Shown: positions 44,391 to 53,955, numbered from the stretch's first letter. The stretch is 64,000 nucleotides of DNA from Neobacillus cucumis (GCF_023715505.1 NZ_JAMBOH010000004.1:62001-126000); one strand, 5' to 3'. Notes: generated by a model from the sequence alone, not told the origin. Made by a program: numbers and translations.

Positions 44391-44966
44391 TTAAACTAGT
44401 TCTTGTTCCGTTTTTTTGGCCTTTTTCAGTGTGCCATTTTCTTCAACAAACTCACTTTCGATATTATGGAAAGACCGTTCAAAGATTTCCATGAAATCTT
44501 CGCCATAAATATTGCGGACAATGGCCATCATTTCAATAATATCCGGAAATTTTCCATATAGTTCTCGAAGGGGTAACGCCCCTGAAAAAGCAGCATTTCC
44601 TTTTGGCTGATAGGTTTCCATTGATTGAAGCAGAATCTCTTCGCCTTTATCTGTCAGTTGAATATACGTATTTCGCTTGTCATTTTCCTTTTTTGAAAAT
44701 TTCAGCAATCCTCGTTCTTCTAACTTTTTCGAAAAATTAAAAGCTGTTGAGACATGCATGACCCCAAATTTTGCAACGTCTGAGATGGAAGCTCCATTCA
44801 AATGGTAAGCGATCCAGAGAATATGGTGTTCATTAATATTTAAATCATAGGGTTTAATCCATTGCTGCCAATCTTTTTCAATTGATTTCCATAGTGCTTT
44901 GCTTAATTGTGTTATTCGCTGACTAAATATCATCGCTTCCTTTAACGAATATTGTTTCTCAGTCAT
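44391..44966 (-). CDS. hpr: Transition-state regulator Hpr (ScoC), MarR family
   Basis: About 191 aa. The winged-helix core [40 protein letters not shown] and [20 protein letters not shown] is almost identical to the B. subtilis protein. ScoC represses extracellular protease and peptide-transport genes. Start choice lies between in-frame ATGs at 44966 and 44972 and a GTG at 44978; AGGTG is best placed for 44966. Confidence 0.92.
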   Translation of the reverse strand: MTEKQYSLKEAMIFSQRITQLSKALWKSIEKDWQQWIKPYDLNINEHHILWIAYHLNGASISDVAKFGVMHVSTAFNFSKKLEERGLLKFSKKENDKRNTYIQLTDKGEEILLQSMETYQPKGNAAFSGALPLRELYGKFPDIIEMMAIVRNIYGEDFMEIFERSFHNIESEFVEENGTLKKAKKTEQELV

Positions 44967-45132
44967 CCCCATTTTCACCTACTTTTAATTTCTCTATTTT
45001 CATTATGCCAATAAAATAAAAATTAATAAAGTATAAATTCACAAAATTTTTAGAAATCACACAATTTTTATCTTGTTTTTTGTTTTTTTATGAAAAAACT
45101 ACTTGAAAGACAACTTGGTGGGTCTAATCAGA

Positions 45133-45495
45133 CTATTTATTATAATTTAATATCTTTTCGTCCAATTCTTGAATGGTTTCTTTCATCTGAGTAATTTCTT
45201 TTTGAATTTTCTGTTGCTGAGGGCGCACTTCTTCTTCCCAGAGTGCAAGGGCAGTCTTAACATCTGTTAAAAATGTTGAAATTTGTGTTCTGCCTTCTTT
45301 TGTTGCATGTAAAGCAGAGCTTTTTAGGTCCAATAAGTTATGCTTGAGGATCTGTAATTGATTAAGAGCAACCTGGGTGTTTTTTTTCATTTTAACCCTG
45401 GTTACTTTGCCTGAATTTGGTGTCGTTAGTAAAATACTAATACCAGCAGCAAGCCCTCCGGTTATAAATCCGTATAGAAAAGTTTTAACTTTCAT
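45133..45495 (-). CDS. yhaH: YtxH-domain protein YhaH
   Basis: 120 aa. A glycine-rich N-terminal membrane segment (FLYGFITGGLAAGISILLTT) followed by PNSGK is the YtxH motif, and a coiled-coil tail follows. GGAGGAAG precedes the ATG. Located beside hpr as in B. subtilis. The function is unclear; the family is linked to stress and sporulation. Confidence 0.85.
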   Translation of the reverse strand: MKVKTFLYGFITGGLAAGISILLTTPNSGKVTRVKMKKNTQVALNQLQILKHNLLDLKSSALHATKEGRTQISTFLTDVKTALALWEEEVRPQQQKIQKEITQMKETIQELDEKILNYNK

Positions 45496-45660
45496 TTTTT
45501 TACTTCCTCCAAAAAGGCAACTTTTAAAAGTAATTGTAGTTTTTGATATAGCTCCCTTTACGTTTTCCCTTACACAAGTCCTTCATAGGAATGGACGATG
45601 TATCATATAAATAGTTACAACTATTGTTCGAAAATGATTCGAAGTAGGGGGAACAAAGGG

Positions 45661-45852
45661 ATGAAGACTGCAGCTTTGACTTTTTTCATGTTAAGTGTGA
45701 TTCTGCTCTTTGGCACACTTAAAAATTTAGTTGAATTAAAAAGACCAGGTGTCTATCCACCTAAACAAGTATTAAAGAAAAGGTCTGCCGGTCTAGCCGG
45801 CTTTGCCTGTATTTGTCTGTTGGTTGCGCTAATGCTCTCGTATTTTTCATAG
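45661..45852 (+). CDS. Small two-helix membrane protein
   Basis: 63 aa from the ATG at 45661 (GGGGGAAC upstream). Two hydrophobic segments (residues 2-18 and 43-62) flank a basic loop with PGVYPPKQVLKKRS. No family is recognised. The frame is open upstream to 45598 without a good SD. Confidence 0.65.
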   Translation: MKTAALTFFMLSVILLFGTLKNLVELKRPGVYPPKQVLKKRSAGLAGFACICLLVALMLSYFS

Positions 45853-45859
45853 AAATAAT

Positions 45860-45894
45860 TTAAGAAAAGAACCCCATGGGGTTCTTTTTCTTAA
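45860..45894. terminator. Bidirectional terminator between the two-helix gene and trpP
   Basis: AAGAACCCC and GGGGTTCTT form a perfect hairpin with A and T tracts on either side, between convergent genes. Confidence 0.88.
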
Positions 45895-45907
45895 AAGATC
45901 CCGTGGA

Positions 45908-46435
45908 TTATTTTTGAATCACGGAAGCTGATGTTAATTTAGTTCTCTTAACAATCGATTGAGCTACTGGATACAAAATAACCATAACGGCCGTATTTAG
46001 AACAGTTGCAGGTAATACAGCTGCTACAAATAACGCTGTAAATGGGGCAGGTAATCCTGCGATAAAGAAGGCTGCACCTAAAAATACACTTCCTGATACC
46101 AATGTACCGATCGCAGTTAAGACCCCAACACTAATAATCGATTTTCGATATTTGTTTAAGGCTAAAAATAAACCGAAAAAGACTAAAGCTGTGATTGGCT
46201 TATCAATGATATTCGGAATGGTACCACCAGGAAAACTAGTTGTGATGCCAGACAATATACCAGTCACAATTGCGAGCAGCATGACACTTTTTATTTCTGG
46301 AATAAGAATAATTCCCAAAAACATCATGGCTAGCATCATATCCGGCTTAATGCTAAGGAACGCTGGCATTACAGTATGCAACACGACCCCAATCCCCGCC
46401 AAAAGTGCTAAAACAACAAGATTCTTTGTATTCAT
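45908..46435 (-). CDS. trpP: Tryptophan transporter TrpP
   Basis: 175 aa, five to six helices. The motif SGITTSFPGGTIPNIIDKPI is characteristic of TrpP (YhaG). The gene has a TRAP-type triplet array over its ribosome binding site, which independently supports tryptophan as substrate. Confidence 0.92.
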   Translation of the reverse strand: MNTKNLVVLALLAGIGVVLHTVMPAFLSIKPDMMLAMMFLGIILIPEIKSVMLLAIVTGILSGITTSFPGGTIPNIIDKPITALVFFGLFLALNKYRKSIISVGVLTAIGTLVSGSVFLGAAFFIAGLPAPFTALFVAAVLPATVLNTAVMVILYPVAQSIVKRTKLTSASVIQK

Positions 46436-46437
46436 TT

Positions 46438-46488
46438 CTCATCTCTCCTCTGCTATCCTAAGCTATTAATTTCTCCTGCAGTGCACTC
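46438..46488 (-). promoter_or_regulatory. TRAP (MtrB) binding site over the trpP ribosome binding site
   Basis: On the minus strand the six triplets TAG, TAG, TAG, GAG, GAG, GAG are separated by exactly 2 nt and end 2 nt before the ATG. Two more GAG triplets lie upstream (46473-46475 and 46486-46488) at wider spacing. Tryptophan-bound TRAP would cover the SD and block translation, as known for B. subtilis trpP. Confidence 0.85.
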
Positions 46489-46589
46489 ATTGCCTGCAGC
46501 GAAAAACTTATACTCATTATACCATATTAAGATAATATTTTTAAAGAAATAATTTTCAGAAAATTTAAGGTTAGCCCTTGTTAAATGAA

Positions 46590-47009
46590 CTATAGTTGTT
46601 TTTGAATCTTTGCCGCCATGTCCTGTAATATTTGTGGGGTATAATCACTTTGATTGTTTTTCCAGACAGCGCCGAAGCCATCACCTTTACCATAGCGCGG
46701 GATTAAATGCAAATGGAAGTGAAAGACAGATTGTCCTGCATGCTCACCATTATTATTTACGGAATTTAGACCGATAGGTTCAAATTCCTTTTTTAACGCA
46801 TTAGAAATAGAAGGTACTACTTCATATAGGTTTCTGGCAATTTCGGGTGTTAACTCATATAAGTTTTCTTTATGTATTTTCGGAATAACAAGGGTATGAC
46901 CTTTGGTTACTTGACTGATATCTAAAAATGCTAAAACATGTTCATTCTCAAAAACTTTTGCAGCCGGAATTTCTCCCCTAATAATTTTACAAAAAATACA
47001 ATCACTCAT
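46590..47009 (-). CDS. hit: Histidine triad (HIT) family hydrolase
   Basis: 139 aa. CIFCKIIRGEIPAAKVFENE at the N-terminus and the triad HFHLHLIPRYG at about residue 96-106. HIT proteins cleave nucleoside phosphoramidates such as adenylated lysine. The N-terminal CxxC and the downstream His suggest a zinc site as in bacterial HinT. It is divergent from ecsA as in B. subtilis. Confidence 0.92.
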   Translation of the reverse strand: MSDCIFCKIIRGEIPAAKVFENEHVLAFLDISQVTKGHTLVIPKIHKENLYELTPEIARNLYEVVPSISNALKKEFEPIGLNSVNNNGEHAGQSVFHFHLHLIPRYGKGDGFGAVWKNNQSDYTPQILQDMAAKIQKQL

Positions 47010-47646
47010 ATATACAGCCCCTTTTATATGTTTGTATTATTTTACCATAATTAACCTAAAAAGAAAAAGACAGGATCCGCGTGGAATCCTGTCTTCCCGA
47101 AGGGGAATGCTTCAATCTACGTTCATTTAGGAATGTTCTTTGATAAACACCTCATTTTTCATAGAGTGTTTTTTTATAAAGATACATCATTGTTCAAGCT
47201 GACCATCCCCTATTTGTTTTTATTGGTTTACCTAACCTTTAAAAACGGGTTGTGATCTGCGGTAAACACCTCATTTGCTTATTTTTTTAAGATAAACAGT
47301 GGTGTTACTTGAACTCTAAATGGTTAAAATGCACATTGTACAAAACAACCATCCCCTTATCTGAAACGAATAGGAAGCTCACTTGTTTGAAAAGAAATTG
47401 TCTTTAGCAGACACCTCATCTCAAATTTTGATGAATCACTTCATCGGAATAAGTTATTTCCCCTTCGAATATTATGATGTCCGTTTGCTGAAGTTTTATA
47501 CAATAAGTTTAAGAAAAATTGATTTTCTATTTTTTACGGGTGTTATTTGTTAAAATTAAAATTAATGGATTTAAGGTTTTTGAATTCATCATTACATAGA
47601 GAATTCTTTCTAATCGCGATAAACTTGAAACGGAAGGACGTTTATA
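47010..47646. other. Long intergenic region between hit and ecsA with degenerate repeats
   Basis: 637 bp without a supported gene. ACACCTCAT occurs at 47147, 47266 and 47411, and ACCATCCCC at 47202 and 47348, forming about two and a half diverged units of 120-145 bp. A hairpin with minus-strand T run lies at 47059-47095. Confidence 0.55.
47059..47095 (-). terminator. Terminator or attenuator pointing at hit
   Basis: AAGACAGGAT and ATCCTGTCTT pair perfectly. The T run (TTTTTCTTTTT) follows on the minus strand, 50 bp before the hit start. It would stop transcripts entering hit from the intergenic region. Confidence 0.7.
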
Positions 47647-48387
47647 ATGGCTTTATTAACGATTGATCATCTAGTCGGTGGATATACAAGAAATCCTGTA
47701 TTAAAGGATGTTTCCTTTGACGTAAAAGAAAAGGAAATTGTTGGTCTTATCGGGCTAAATGGGGCAGGGAAAAGTACAACAATTAAACATATTATCGGGC
47801 TAATGGAGCCTCATAAAGGTTCCATTAAAATTAATGGTCAATCCTTTATGGAAAATAAAGAAGCTTATCGCCGTTTATTTACGTTTGTTCCCGAGACACC
47901 GGTTTTATATGAGGAACTTACCTTAGATGAGCACTTGAGGTTAACCGCGATGGCATATGGTTTAGATGAATCTACCTACAAAGAGAGAATTGCCCCATTG
48001 CTAAAAGAGTTTCGGATGGAAAAACGCTTAAATTGGTTTCCAGCCCATTTCTCAAAAGGGATGAAACAAAAGGTAATGATTATGTGTGCCTTCTTGGTTC
48101 AGCCATCCCTATATATAGTGGATGAACCATTTGTTGGGCTCGATCCTCTTGGGATTCAATCACTACTTGATTTAATGAAGAGGATGAAAGATAACGGTGC
48201 AGGAATTTTAATGTCAACCCATATTCTTGCAACAGCAGAGAAGTATTGTGATCGTTTTGTTATCCTACATGAAGGAAAAATCCGGGCTAAAGGAACACTT
48301 TCTGAATTAAGGGAACAATTTATGATGCCAACAGCATCTCTAGATGATTTGTATATTCAATTAACAAAGGAAGAAAATTATGTTTGA
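47647..48387 (+). CDS. ecsA: ABC transporter ATPase EcsA
   Basis: 246 aa. Walker A GLNGAGKST, signature FSKGMKQKVMIMCAFL and Walker B LYIVDEPFVGLDP. In B. subtilis EcsAB affects secretion, competence and intramembrane protease activity. It overlaps ecsB by 8 bp. Confidence 0.93.
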   Translation: MALLTIDHLVGGYTRNPVLKDVSFDVKEKEIVGLIGLNGAGKSTTIKHIIGLMEPHKGSIKINGQSFMENKEAYRRLFTFVPETPVLYEELTLDEHLRLTAMAYGLDESTYKERIAPLLKEFRMEKRLNWFPAHFSKGMKQKVMIMCAFLVQPSLYIVDEPFVGLDPLGIQSLLDLMKRMKDNGAGILMSTHILATAEKYCDRFVILHEGKIRAKGTLSELREQFMMPTASLDDLYIQLTKEENYV

Positions 48388-49591
48388 TGAAAATAAGCTT
48401 TGGAGGGACCGTGCCGGCGGTCGCATGAAGGACTTAGGAAGATATTTACGTTATATTTTCAATGGCCATATTGTGATTGTCTTATTATTTTTAATTGGAA
48501 CCGCCGCATTTTATTACCAAGAATGGATTAAGAATCTTTCACCCAATTTTCCAGCTGCGTTGGTAATTGCGGTTCTTATTGGAATAATTGTTACATATAG
48601 CCCGGTTTATAATTTTTTACTTGAGGCGGACAAGGTGTTTTTACTTCCTTTAGAGGAGAAATTAAAAGGGTATTTCCTCCGTTCAGGATTTGCAAGTTTA
48701 GTGTTTCAAGGGTATATCATTTTATTAGTTCTGGCTGTCTTAATGCCTATCTATGCGCATGTTAGCGATAATGGATTCGGCTCGTTTATTCCTTTTTTGC
48801 TCGTTTTGCTTTTGGTAAAGGCTTGGAATCTAGCTGCAAACTGGAAAATTCAATTTTATGTAGAAGCATCTGTACACCGCTGGGATTTCCTAGTCCGATA
48901 TTTAATTAATACCGTATTTACTTATCTCATGTTTAAACAGGCAAATATTCTTATCCTCATTGTAATCGGGATAATCATGGTCCTTTATTATTACTCCTTT
49001 CATATTAGGACAACAAAAATGGGGTTGAAATGGGATTTATTAATTGATGCTGAAGAAAAGAGGATGGCTTCTTTTTATCGATTGGCCAATTTATTTACAG
49101 ATGTTCCAAAATTAAAAGATACGGTTAAAAGAAGGAAATATCTCGATTTGTTCATTAGCAAAATTCCATTTTTACAAGAAAAAACGTACCTTTATTTGTT
49201 CGCTAGGACATTTTTACGTTCATCCGATTTTCTGGGATTGTTTGTTCGGCTGACCGTGATTGGCGCACTTGCTATCTATTTTATCTCATTCGGAATCGGA
49301 CAACTTGTGCTTACCATTTTATTCGTATATTTGACGGGTTTTCAATTGCTGCCATTATGGAATCACCATCAAAATAAGCTTTGGGTGGATTTATATCCGG
49401 TCTCACAGAGAGACAAGACAGCGTCATTTCATTTCCTATTAACGATAATATTAGTGGTTCAATCCTGTATTTTTGCCTTATTAATTTTGATTAAGGGAGA
49501 ATGGTTCTATTCACTGCTTGTTTTAGGAGCCGGTCTGGTGTTTAGCTATTTATTTGTTTATTTTTACAGTAAAAGTCGTTTGAAAAAATAG
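48380..49591 (+). CDS. ecsB: ABC transporter permease EcsB
   Basis: 403 aa with about eight to ten hydrophobic segments in two blocks around a charged loop (DAEEKRMASFYRLANLFTDV). The N-terminus LWRDRAGGRMKDLGRYLRYI is typical of EcsB. Translationally coupled to ecsA and followed by a strong terminator. Confidence 0.92.
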   Translation: MFDENKLWRDRAGGRMKDLGRYLRYIFNGHIVIVLLFLIGTAAFYYQEWIKNLSPNFPAALVIAVLIGIIVTYSPVYNFLLEADKVFLLPLEEKLKGYFLRSGFASLVFQGYIILLVLAVLMPIYAHVSDNGFGSFIPFLLVLLLVKAWNLAANWKIQFYVEASVHRWDFLVRYLINTVFTYLMFKQANILILIVIGIIMVLYYYSFHIRTTKMGLKWDLLIDAEEKRMASFYRLANLFTDVPKLKDTVKRRKYLDLFISKIPFLQEKTYLYLFARTFLRSSDFLGLFVRLTVIGALAIYFISFGIGQLVLTILFVYLTGFQLLPLWNHHQNKLWVDLYPVSQRDKTASFHFLLTIILVVQSCIFALLILIKGEWFYSLLVLGAGLVFSYLFVYFYSKSRLKK

Positions 49592-49600
49592 TCTGAGTAT

Positions 49601-49626
49601 TCCCCTTTTTTAGGGGATTTTTTTTT
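49601..49626 (+). terminator. Terminator after ecsB
   Basis: TCCCC and GGGGA pair over a 7-nt loop, followed by nine T. EcsC therefore needs read-through or its own promoter. Confidence 0.75.
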
Positions 49627-49688
49627 GGAACTATTGGGCGGTTCTGCTCGTTTAGATTCATAATATAGAGTGAGAGGAGTTGGTCCAA

Positions 49689-50411
49689 TTGAACGAGTAT
49701 GAAGTGAAAGTTTATGAAGAAGTGGAAGAATGGAAACGAAGATTGATCAGACGGTCAGGAATGATGAATCGGTTATCCAAGAAAGCCCAAGTGAAAATAA
49801 ATGAATGGATTCCAGAAAAGGTCCATGAAATGATGACAGAAAGCATTAAGGCAATGGTTAAGGCAACCTTATTTGGGTCGCAGCTCACTACTAGTAAAGT
49901 TCAGGCTAATCCTTTATCCCTCGCTGAAAGAGATGAATTAGTTCAAAAAAAGATTTCCGTCTACCAAAAGACGGCCATCGTTGAAGGAGCAGGAACAGGG
50001 GCCGGAGGAATTTTGCTGGGACTTGCCGACTTTCCGTTACTCCTAACGATTAAAATGAAATTTTTGTTTGAAGCAGCCGCAATCTATGGTTTTGATACAA
50101 AAAAGTATGAAGAGAGATTATTTATTCTTCATGTGTTTCAATTAGCTTTTTCAAGTGATGAAATTCGAAAAAACACTTTATCAGAAATTGAGCATTGGGA
50201 ACATAGAAAAATAGAACTCATCGAAATGGATTGGCGCAAGTTTCAGCAGGAATACAGGGATTATATTGATCTCGCCAAGCTTTTTCAGCTTGTGCCGGGG
50301 ATTGGAGCGTTCGTGGGTGCCTATGCTAATAATAATCTTCTAAAGATTTTAGGTGAAACTGCGATGAATGCTTATCGATTAAGGTTGCTGCAAAAAGCCC
50401 CTGAACAATAA
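49689..50411 (+). CDS. ecsC: EcsC family protein
   Basis: 240 aa. A hydrophobic patch (GAGTGAGGILLGLADFPLLL) is the EcsC signature, and the rest is helical and charged. Function is unknown. The TTG at 49689 has GAGAGGAG upstream; a TTG at 49680 lies too close to the SD. Confidence 0.88.
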   Translation: MNEYEVKVYEEVEEWKRRLIRRSGMMNRLSKKAQVKINEWIPEKVHEMMTESIKAMVKATLFGSQLTTSKVQANPLSLAERDELVQKKISVYQKTAIVEGAGTGAGGILLGLADFPLLLTIKMKFLFEAAAIYGFDTKKYEERLFILHVFQLAFSSDEIRKNTLSEIEHWEHRKIELIEMDWRKFQQEYRDYIDLAKLFQLVPGIGAFVGAYANNNLLKILGETAMNAYRLRLLQKAPEQ

Positions 50412-50422
50412 AGTAAGGGGCT
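50396..50422. terminator. Hairpin at the convergent ecsC-yhaA junction
   Basis: AGCCCCT pairs with AGGGGCT across the ecsC stop codon. The T run is lacking. Confidence 0.45.
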
Positions 50423-50431
50423 CTCAGATGT

Positions 50432-51607
50432 TTATTCGCTTTGGACATTCAGTGCCACTGAACCTAATGTTTTAGCAGCTATTAACATGGCTTTTTCATC
50501 AATATCAAACTTTGGGTGGTGATGAGGGTACCCATCTTCTTCCCTAATTGGTTTTGCTCCAGTAAAAAAGAAAGTTCCAGGAACTTTTTCTAAGTAATAG
50601 GCAAAATCTTCTCCACCCATTTCCGGTTCTGTTTCCACAATGTTTGTAACTTCTGGAACAAACTGAGCACAACGGATGAGAATCCCTGTTTCCTTCTCAT
50701 GATTAACCACAGGCGGATAACCTCTAAAGTAGTCAAACTGATAAGAACTGCCTGATGCATAACATGTACCATGGATGATTCTTTCCATTTCCTCCTCAAT
50801 AAACTGTCTGACTTCTTCATTAAATGTCCGAACTGTCCCTGTCAGCTTTGCTTTGTCAGCAATCACATTGAAGGCATTTTCAGCAATAAATGAAGCTACC
50901 GTAACCACTGCTGCATTAACCGGACTAACTTTGCGGCTGACGATTTGCTGCAGATTGACGACAAGCTGTGAAGCTGTCACAATGGCATCTCGAGTTTTGT
51001 GAGGCTGTGCCCCGTGTCCGCCTTTCCCTTGGATTTCTATTTCAAAACGATCGGCTGCAGCCATCATCGGTCCGGTTCGGAATTGAATGGTACCTGTCTG
51101 TTCACTTGCCCATAGGTGTGTCCCAAAAATGACATCCACTCCTTCTAAACAGCCAGCTTCAATCATGGATGCAGCGCCGCCTGGTGCATATTCTTCTGCG
51201 TGTTGATGAATAAATACATAGTTCCCTTCTAACTCATCTCTAAGTTCATTTAAAGTTTTTGCAAGAATAAGCAGTGTGGCGGTATGGCCGTCATGTCCAC
51301 ATGCGTGCATGACGCCGGGGACTAATGATTTGTATGGTACATCCTTTTCATCTTGAATCGGTAATGCGTCAAAATCTGCTCGTAATGCCACCGTCTTACC
51401 CGGTTTTTTACCATAAACCTTTGCCACTACACCATTGCCGCCTACTTGTCCCTTTACTTCTATATTCAGTTTCTCATAATAGTCTTGAATAAACCTGGCA
51501 GTATTATATTCCTGAAAAGATAATTCCGGATGCTGATGAAGGTAGCGGCGAATGGAGACCATTTCATCGTAGTAACCTTCTAGTTTAGTGAACAGGTTGT
51601 TTAACAT
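50432..51607 (-). CDS. yhaA: M20-family amidohydrolase YhaA
   Basis: 391 aa. Metal ligands of the M20D type are visible: MHACGHDGHTA, HQHAEEYAPGGA and PEMGGEDFAYYLEKVPGTFF. A dimerisation domain lies between. Relatives hydrolyse N-acyl or conjugated amino acids. It follows ecsC convergently, as in B. subtilis. Confidence 0.9.
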   Translation of the reverse strand: MLNNLFTKLEGYYDEMVSIRRYLHQHPELSFQEYNTARFIQDYYEKLNIEVKGQVGGNGVVAKVYGKKPGKTVALRADFDALPIQDEKDVPYKSLVPGVMHACGHDGHTATLLILAKTLNELRDELEGNYVFIHQHAEEYAPGGAASMIEAGCLEGVDVIFGTHLWASEQTGTIQFRTGPMMAAADRFEIEIQGKGGHGAQPHKTRDAIVTASQLVVNLQQIVSRKVSPVNAAVVTVASFIAENAFNVIADKAKLTGTVRTFNEEVRQFIEEEMERIIHGTCYASGSSYQFDYFRGYPPVVNHEKETGILIRCAQFVPEVTNIVETEPEMGGEDFAYYLEKVPGTFFFTGAKPIREEDGYPHHHPKFDIDEKAMLIAAKTLGSVALNVQSE

Positions 51608-51654
51608 ATGTAATCCCCCTTATGGTTAAAGTTAAAGAATGTATTTTCAAACAA

Positions 51655-51681
51655 TTTTAACACTTTTAACACTTTTAACAC
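51655..51681 (+). repeat. Three tandem copies of a 9-bp unit
   Basis: TTTTAACAC is repeated three times exactly, in the promoter region between divergent yhaA and the PAP2 gene. Confidence 0.8.
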
Positions 51682-51763
51682 TATTATATAGATTTTTATA
51701 ATGATTTTTTTTATACTTTTAAAAGTATGTAAACAAGGAGATTCAAGGGTTGGGGGAATAATT

Positions 51764-52399
51764 TTGAAAAAGAAATCGTTTGTTTTTCTTATAATCGCTG
51801 TTTTAATTACTTTATTCACCGCTATTAAAGTGGCTTTACACAGTGCTTTTTGGATGGATACTTATGTCGGAGAATTGTTCTCACACGTACCCAATAGCGC
51901 AGATCCATTTTTTATTCAGGTAACGGAAATGGGAGATAAAAAAGGGATTGGCCTTATAGCATTGATCATGTTAGTGTGGCTATTGCTAAAAAAACGGAAC
52001 TATCCTGGGGCAGCAATGCTTGCTTTATCGCTGGCTTTAGCAAATGAAGCTTATAAGGTATTAAAAGATTGGTTTGTTCGTCCAAGACCTGATTTAGAGC
52101 ACCTTGTTGAGGTTAAAAGCTACAGTTTTCCTAGCGGACATGCGATGGTTAGTATGGTGCTTTACTTTACAGTTGCTTATTTATTAATTGAGGAAATCCG
52201 ATCGAAAAATGCCAAATGGCTGGTTGCTATTTTAGCTTCCTTATTAGTACTTCTGATTGGAGCAAGTCGGATCATTCTGCAGGTCCATTATCCTTCCGAT
52301 GTGCTTGGAGGTTATGCCTTTGGCTTTATTTGGACTGCCATTTGGATATTTTTATACAAATATTTTAAACATCGATATACGAAGAAAAGGCCGAGCTAA
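51764..52399 (+). CDS. PAP2-family membrane phosphatase
   Basis: 211 aa, six helices. Catalytic motifs are KDWFVRPRP, SFPSGHAMVS and SRIILQVHYPSDVLGG. Relatives such as YodM dephosphorylate undecaprenyl pyrophosphate or phosphatidylglycerophosphate. The TTG at 51764 with GGGGGA upstream is the best start; the frame opens at 51701 without an SD. Confidence 0.85.
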   Translation: MKKKSFVFLIIAVLITLFTAIKVALHSAFWMDTYVGELFSHVPNSADPFFIQVTEMGDKKGIGLIALIMLVWLLLKKRNYPGAAMLALSLALANEAYKVLKDWFVRPRPDLEHLVEVKSYSFPSGHAMVSMVLYFTVAYLLIEEIRSKNAKWLVAILASLLVLLIGASRIILQVHYPSDVLGGYAFGFIWTAIWIFLYKYFKHRYTKKRPS

Positions 52400-52417
52400 T
52401 GCCGGCCTTTATTTTTA
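52386..52417. terminator. Bidirectional terminator between PAP2 and permease genes
   Basis: AAAGGCC and GGCCTTT form the stem, followed by TATTTTTAT. Confidence 0.75.
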
Positions 52418-53812
52418 TATTAAAAACATAGCAACAATCGTAGTTACAACCAGTCCTATTAATACTGGGAGTAGGTTTCGTCTGGCTAATTCAAACGGAT
52501 CGACCTTACAAATTGCTGCTGCAGGAATTAAGGCCCATGGTACCAAGGTTCCGCCACCCACCCAAATGGCAGCGATTTGTCCAAGGGCAGTTAGTGTTGC
52601 GGCACCTTTTCCAATGGCTGCAGCAAACAAACTGGCAATCGATCCCGCGAGCGAAATGCCTGAGAAGCCTGAACCATCTAAACCAGTAATTGCCCCAACG
52701 GTTGTGAGTGTCACAGCACCTACCACCTTACTGAGAGGAACAATGTTGGCAAGGGCAATCCCTAAATCGTTCACAATTCCTTGGGAAGCTTTCGGTAAAT
52801 AATCTCCAATAATAGTTGTGAAACCGCTGTCACCTAAATAAAAGAATGCGGCAATTGGAATAACTGGACCAAACACCTTAAACCCAAATTGAAAACCCTC
52901 AATTAAATATTGAGTTGTTTTTTCTAGGCCTTCGTTCTTGTGACTCATAATGGTAATGAGAAGAAGGATAAGGATGGAGGTTCCACCAATTAGGGCTGTA
53001 GCATCTCCACCGGTTAAATGGAGGACGGACATAGCAGCTACATCCGCTGCAAATAGAACTGGTACTAATATTGCGAAGAAACGTCTCTGGGTGAGTGATA
53101 AGAGAGTGGGGTTATTCCTTTCTTCATCAGGTATATCCTCTAATACTGATGAAGCGGTTTGAAGAGTTCCACGCTTCATATCTCTCCTTAAAAAGTAGAA
53201 GGCGGTAATGGTTGTTACAATCCCCATAACAAAAACTAGTGGAATGCTGGCGTCTATGACATCTTGGATGGGAAGTCCGGCAGCATCTGCCGTAAGTTTA
53301 GGAGCTGCTTGAATAACAAAGTCACCTGATAGGGCTATTCCGTGCCCGAACAAATTCATTGCCATGGCGACCCCAAGTGCAGGAAGCCCCGCTCTAATTG
53401 CTACCGGCAGCAGGACGGCGCCAAGCAGGGCAACAGCAGGAGATGGCCAAAAAAACCAGGAAATTACCATCATTAGGATCCCAATCGTCCAATAGGCAAG
53501 CCCTGGATTACGGATTAATTTTCGAAATGGTGAAATCATCACATCATTTATTCCAGTGGAAGTTAGGGTATGGCTCATCGCGACAATAATCGAAATAACA
53601 AGAATAGTAGATAATAGTTCAGTTATTGCATAGCTAAAACTGTTAAAAATACTGCTGACGGAGTGGCTTAAACTGCCGGTGGCTGTCAAGGCTATTAAGA
53701 ATATCCCGACAATACACACAATGGTTGTGTCCCTTCTCATGACCATAAAGCCAATAATTAAAATAATAAAGGCCACATATATCCAATGAAGGGCTGTAAG
53801 TTCAATAAGCAT
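52415..53812 (-). CDS. Large membrane transporter of the ion-transporter (GntP/CitMHS-like) type
   Basis: 465 aa with about 12 helices. Two inverted-repeat-like halves with Gly-rich hairpins (NLFGHGIALSGDFVIQAAPK; TGLDGSGFSGISLAGSIASL) point to the IT superfamily of carboxylate or gluconate transporters. I cannot name a substrate. The ATG at 53812 has GGAGGATT upstream; the longer frame to 53935 adds 41 residues with no such support. Confidence 0.75.
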   Translation of the reverse strand: MLIELTALHWIYVAFIILIIGFMVMRRDTTIVCIVGIFLIALTATGSLSHSVSSIFNSFSYAITELLSTILVISIIVAMSHTLTSTGINDVMISPFRKLIRNPGLAYWTIGILMMVISWFFWPSPAVALLGAVLLPVAIRAGLPALGVAMAMNLFGHGIALSGDFVIQAAPKLTADAAGLPIQDVIDASIPLVFVMGIVTTITAFYFLRRDMKRGTLQTASSVLEDIPDEERNNPTLLSLTQRRFFAILVPVLFAADVAAMSVLHLTGGDATALIGGTSILILLLITIMSHKNEGLEKTTQYLIEGFQFGFKVFGPVIPIAAFFYLGDSGFTTIIGDYLPKASQGIVNDLGIALANIVPLSKVVGAVTLTTVGAITGLDGSGFSGISLAGSIASLFAAAIGKGAATLTALGQIAAIWVGGGTLVPWALIPAAAICKVDPFELARRNLLPVLIGLVVTTIVAMFLI

Positions 53813-53919
53813 TGAAAATCCTCCTTTCTTCCAAAAAGGGCTATAGCCCTTTTTGACTGTAATACAGAATATGTAATCTGTATCAAGTGGTGAAGTAGAG
53901 GAATAAAAAATTCGTGCAA

Positions 53920-53946
53920 TAAAAAAATGGAGCAAAACTCCATTTT
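53920..53946 (-). terminator. Terminator of hmoB
   Basis: AAAATGGAG and CTCCATTTT pair, followed by T residues on the minus strand. Confidence 0.8.
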
Positions 53947-53955
53947 AGGTTAAGG

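Noticed and set aside
47100..47430. CRISPR-like array between hit and ecsA
   Set aside because: Repeat blocks are short, diverged and unevenly spaced (119 and 145 bp); there are no cas genes.
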